Source: Acholoe squamosa (Eukaryota; Annelida; Polychaeta; Phyllodocida; Polynoidae). Taken from it: a DNA stretch of 64,000 bases. The stretch covers positions 22,441,182 to 22,505,181 of the forward strand of contig OX439037.1 in assembly GCA_949317995.1 (NCBI GenBank), read 5' to 3'. The notes under the pieces are model-generated. The model saw nothing but the letters and a program-made list of their open reading frames with translations, made no database searches and was not told where the DNA came from. The translations under genes and the position numbers were made by a program. This document shows positions 63,901 to 64,000 of the stretch, piece after piece. Numbering within the stretch: position 1 is the first letter of the stretch; the number at the start of each line of letters is the position of its first letter.

Positions 63901-64000
63901 GGGTTATTAAAGGTTCAGAGACGGTACATGTGACTCACCTGTAGTTCCCCTTCCCACCAGCCAGACTGGCTCTTCTTGCGTACCTGGATGAGCTGTCCGG
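42415..64000 (-). CDS. ITSN: Intersectin, 3' part (long isoform: SH3-D, SH3-E, DH, PH, C2)
   Basis: Intersectin is a clathrin-endocytosis scaffold. Its SH3 domains recruit dynamin, synaptojanin and N-WASP, and its DH-PH unit exchanges nucleotide on Cdc42. The 5' part (EH domains, coiled coil, SH3-A to C) lies beyond the right edge. Exons (low-high, transcript order): 63939-64000 (partial), 63408-63551, 63072-63129, 62518-62727, 52471-52586, 52139-52245, 51645-51720, 51138-51248, 50737-50835, 50200-50439, 49517-49657, 49048-49172, 48243-48325, 45846-45920, 42906-43079, 42415-42566. They total 1973 nt and encode 656 residues plus TGA. All junctions are GT-AG and in phase. The domain order equals vertebrate ITSN1-L. 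Invertebrates usually have one intersectin, so ITSN1 versus ITSN2 is not meaningful here. Confidence 0.96.
44940..45307. mobile_element. Foldback element, 368 bp, GGCC...GGTTTCCAGTAAC ends
   Basis: The left end, ending GTGTGTTTCCAGTAAC, and the right end, starting GTTACTGGAAACAAACC, are inverted copies that extend outward to GGCCAA/TTGGCC. The motif GCTAGGGTCGGT occurs near both ends in the same orientation. The middle is T-rich then A-rich. It lies in an intersectin intron. Confidence 0.6.
47333..47429. mobile_element. TTAA-flanked palindromic element, 97 bp
   Basis: Left end CATTTAAAGGCCTGGCGAGT, right end GCGGCAGTTTAAAG, with TTAA at 47329-47332 and 47430-47433. The core has GGCGAGTAGACTTGCCAGCA, an imperfect palindrome shared with other members. 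It lies in the intersectin intron. Confidence 0.65.
48243..49657 (-). CDS. ITSN: Intersectin PH domain exons
   Basis: Exons 49517-49657, 49048-49172 and 48243-48325, continuing from the end of 50200-50439. The reading runs [20 protein letters not shown], then [35 protein letters not shown], and the C-terminal helix [20 protein letters not shown] with the invariant PH tryptophan. A basic linker, [15 protein letters not shown], joins it to the C2 domain. PH follows DH directly, as in all Dbl-family exchange factors. Confidence 0.94.
49880..50040. mobile_element. Decayed pogo/Tigger-like MITE
   Basis: Begins CAGTGGAACTTGGTTATAAC beside TA and ends near TTGTTGTAACTAAGTGTTAC. These are imperfect inverted ends of the CAGTGGAAC...GTTATAACGAA type found in pogo-group elements. 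It lies in an intersectin intron. Confidence 0.45.
50200..52586 (-). CDS. ITSN: Intersectin DH (RhoGEF) domain exons
   Basis: Six exons (52471-52586, 52139-52245, 51645-51720, 51138-51248, 50737-50835, 50200-50439) encode the Dbl-homology domain and the linker into PH. Landmarks are [20 protein letters not shown] (helix 1), [34 protein letters not shown], the signature [17 protein letters not shown] of the catalytic CR3 helix, and [19 protein letters not shown] leading into [14 protein letters not shown] of the PH domain. Vertebrate intersectin DH is specific for Cdc42. The catalytic surface residues look intact, so an active exchange factor is expected. Confidence 0.95.
51287..51488. mobile_element. 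TA-flanked MITE with CCGTAA ends, copy 2
   Basis: 202 bp, with CCGTAATCTCCCGCGTATAA at the left and its inverse TTATACGCGGGAGTTTACGG at the right. TA at 51285-51286 and 51489-51490. Internal CGTATAAGACGCAC repeats. Same family as 613-845 in opposite orientation. It lies in an intersectin DH-region intron. Confidence 0.8.
51836..52016. mobile_element. Foldback element with CAGGGGTAGACACTAA ends
   Basis: The left end CAGGGGTAGACACTAACACT is mirrored by TTAGTGTCTACCCCTG at the right. Both halves also carry inverted GGCCCGG...GGCCA segments. The same ends occur at 39934-40221. It lies in an intersectin intron. Confidence 0.6.
52735..52912. repeat. Palindromic family copy with strong hairpin
   Basis: The first half (52739-52806) folds back nearly perfectly: GGTTGGCATGATGCACCGAT, GCAGAGC, then CTCTGCATCGGCGTATCATC. 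A second module, GATGTACCAATGAAGCCTGG, follows. Clear terminal TTAA sites are not visible, so this is an internal fragment of the dispersed family. Confidence 0.6.
54124..54340. mobile_element. TTAA-type palindromic element, 217 bp
   Basis: TTAA (54120-54123) precedes CCCTTTAAGGGTTGTG. The right end, GGGCCCTTAAAGAG, is followed by a decayed TCAA. The interior contains GGGCTGTATTCATGCAGCAT and ATGCAGTGCTGGTAATAGCT, as in related copies. It lies in the large intersectin intron. Confidence 0.6.
54437..54601. mobile_element. MITE, 165 bp, TAA target duplication
   Basis: Ends GGGGCTGTGTACAAATGACG then TCATGC, mirrored at the right as GCATGACGTCATTTGTACAC then AGCCCC. TAA is present on both sides (54434-54436, 54602-54604). 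A related decayed copy lies near 27020-27110 (CAAATGACGTCATACTGGGG). It lies in the large intersectin intron. Confidence 0.8.
55229..55467. mobile_element. TTAA-type palindromic element, 239 bp
   Basis: The left end CCCTTAAAGGGCCGCGAAG mirrors the right end TTGCGGCCTCTAAAGGG, with flanks TTTA and TTAG. The interior carries the GCATTCATGCTGCG and CATGATGAG motifs of the family. Confidence 0.6.
55795..55850 (-). mobile_element. Retroposon family B, 3' fragment
   Basis: GTTTGTTTGTTTAGTTTTAC, GTCCGG and GTCGAGGAACTCAGACATTT on plus: the same 3' end as 9661-9720 with slight divergence. It lies in the large intersectin intron. Confidence 0.65.
60401..60612. mobile_element. TTAA-type palindromic element, 212 bp
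   Basis: TTAA (60397-60400) then CCCTTTATGAACGGCATGAT. The right end is decayed (GCTACCCTTACAGG). The interior has repeated GGCATGAT and GCACTGCATTCATACATCAT-like segments with a GAGTTATTCAC core. Confidence 0.55.
62518..64000 (-). CDS. ITSN: Intersectin SH3-D and SH3-E exons
   Basis: The partial exon 63939-64000 and exon 63408-63551 encode the end of SH3-[21 protein letters not shown], then [12 protein letters not shown], with the ALYDY part off the window. Exon 63072-63129 is a proline-rich linker ([14 protein letters not shown]). Exon 62518-62727 is almost exactly SH3-[19 protein letters not shown], the [14 protein letters not shown]/n-Src region, and GLFPSNYV. The ligand-binding aromatics (Y of the FSY motif, WW, and P/Y of PSNY) are all present. 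By family knowledge these domains bind proline-rich partners, and SH3-E also restrains the DH domain. Confidence 0.95.

Overview
The window is animal nuclear DNA: AT-rich, intron-rich and full of short transposable elements. There are no bacterial operons, CRISPR arrays or rRNA genes. Two large protein-coding genes lie on the minus strand, head to tail, and both were rebuilt exon by exon. Every intron uses GT-AG and every exon junction keeps frame. Intersectin enters at the right edge (position 64000) and ends at 42415. WASHC2 (FAM21) starts at 27835 and ends at 5404, and appears complete. The slowly evolving domain architecture, the many introns and the SINEs with microsatellite-like tails suggest a marine invertebrate, perhaps a mollusc, brachiopod or basal deuterostome. 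The exact phylum cannot be fixed from this sequence.

Layout: 1-5403 is downstream of WASHC2 and holds a TA-flanked MITE and two foldback hairpins. 5404-27835 is the WASHC2 gene in 30 coding exons (predicted 1447 aa). Its introns carry SINEs, a non-LTR retrotransposon remnant, a 58-bp tandem array and several MITEs. 27836-42414 is intergenic and repeat-dominated. It holds a roughly 6-kb foldback-like element (28.5-34.5 kb) whose long inverted arms enclose about 18 copies of a 134-bp unit, and a 1.46-kb TTAA-type element (37.67-39.13 kb) carrying fourteen 74-bp repeats. 42415-64000 is the 3' part of intersectin in 16 exons: SH3-D, SH3-E, DH, PH and C2. A 9.9-kb intron separates the SH3 block from the DH block.

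The two proteins act in neighbouring steps of membrane traffic. Intersectin is a clathrin-endocytosis scaffold and Cdc42 exchange factor. WASHC2 links the actin-nucleating WASH complex to retromer on endosomes. Nothing in the sequence shows that they are co-regulated.

The least conventional content is in the repeats. A dispersed family of palindrome-rich elements has CCC...GGG ends next to TTAA, the signature of piggyBac-type transposons. It recurs across the window and seems to have seeded two long tandem arrays. One large member encloses an unexplained 91-codon open frame. The foldback element recalls Drosophila FB and sea-urchin TU elements. I found no convincing new enzymatic or defence system.
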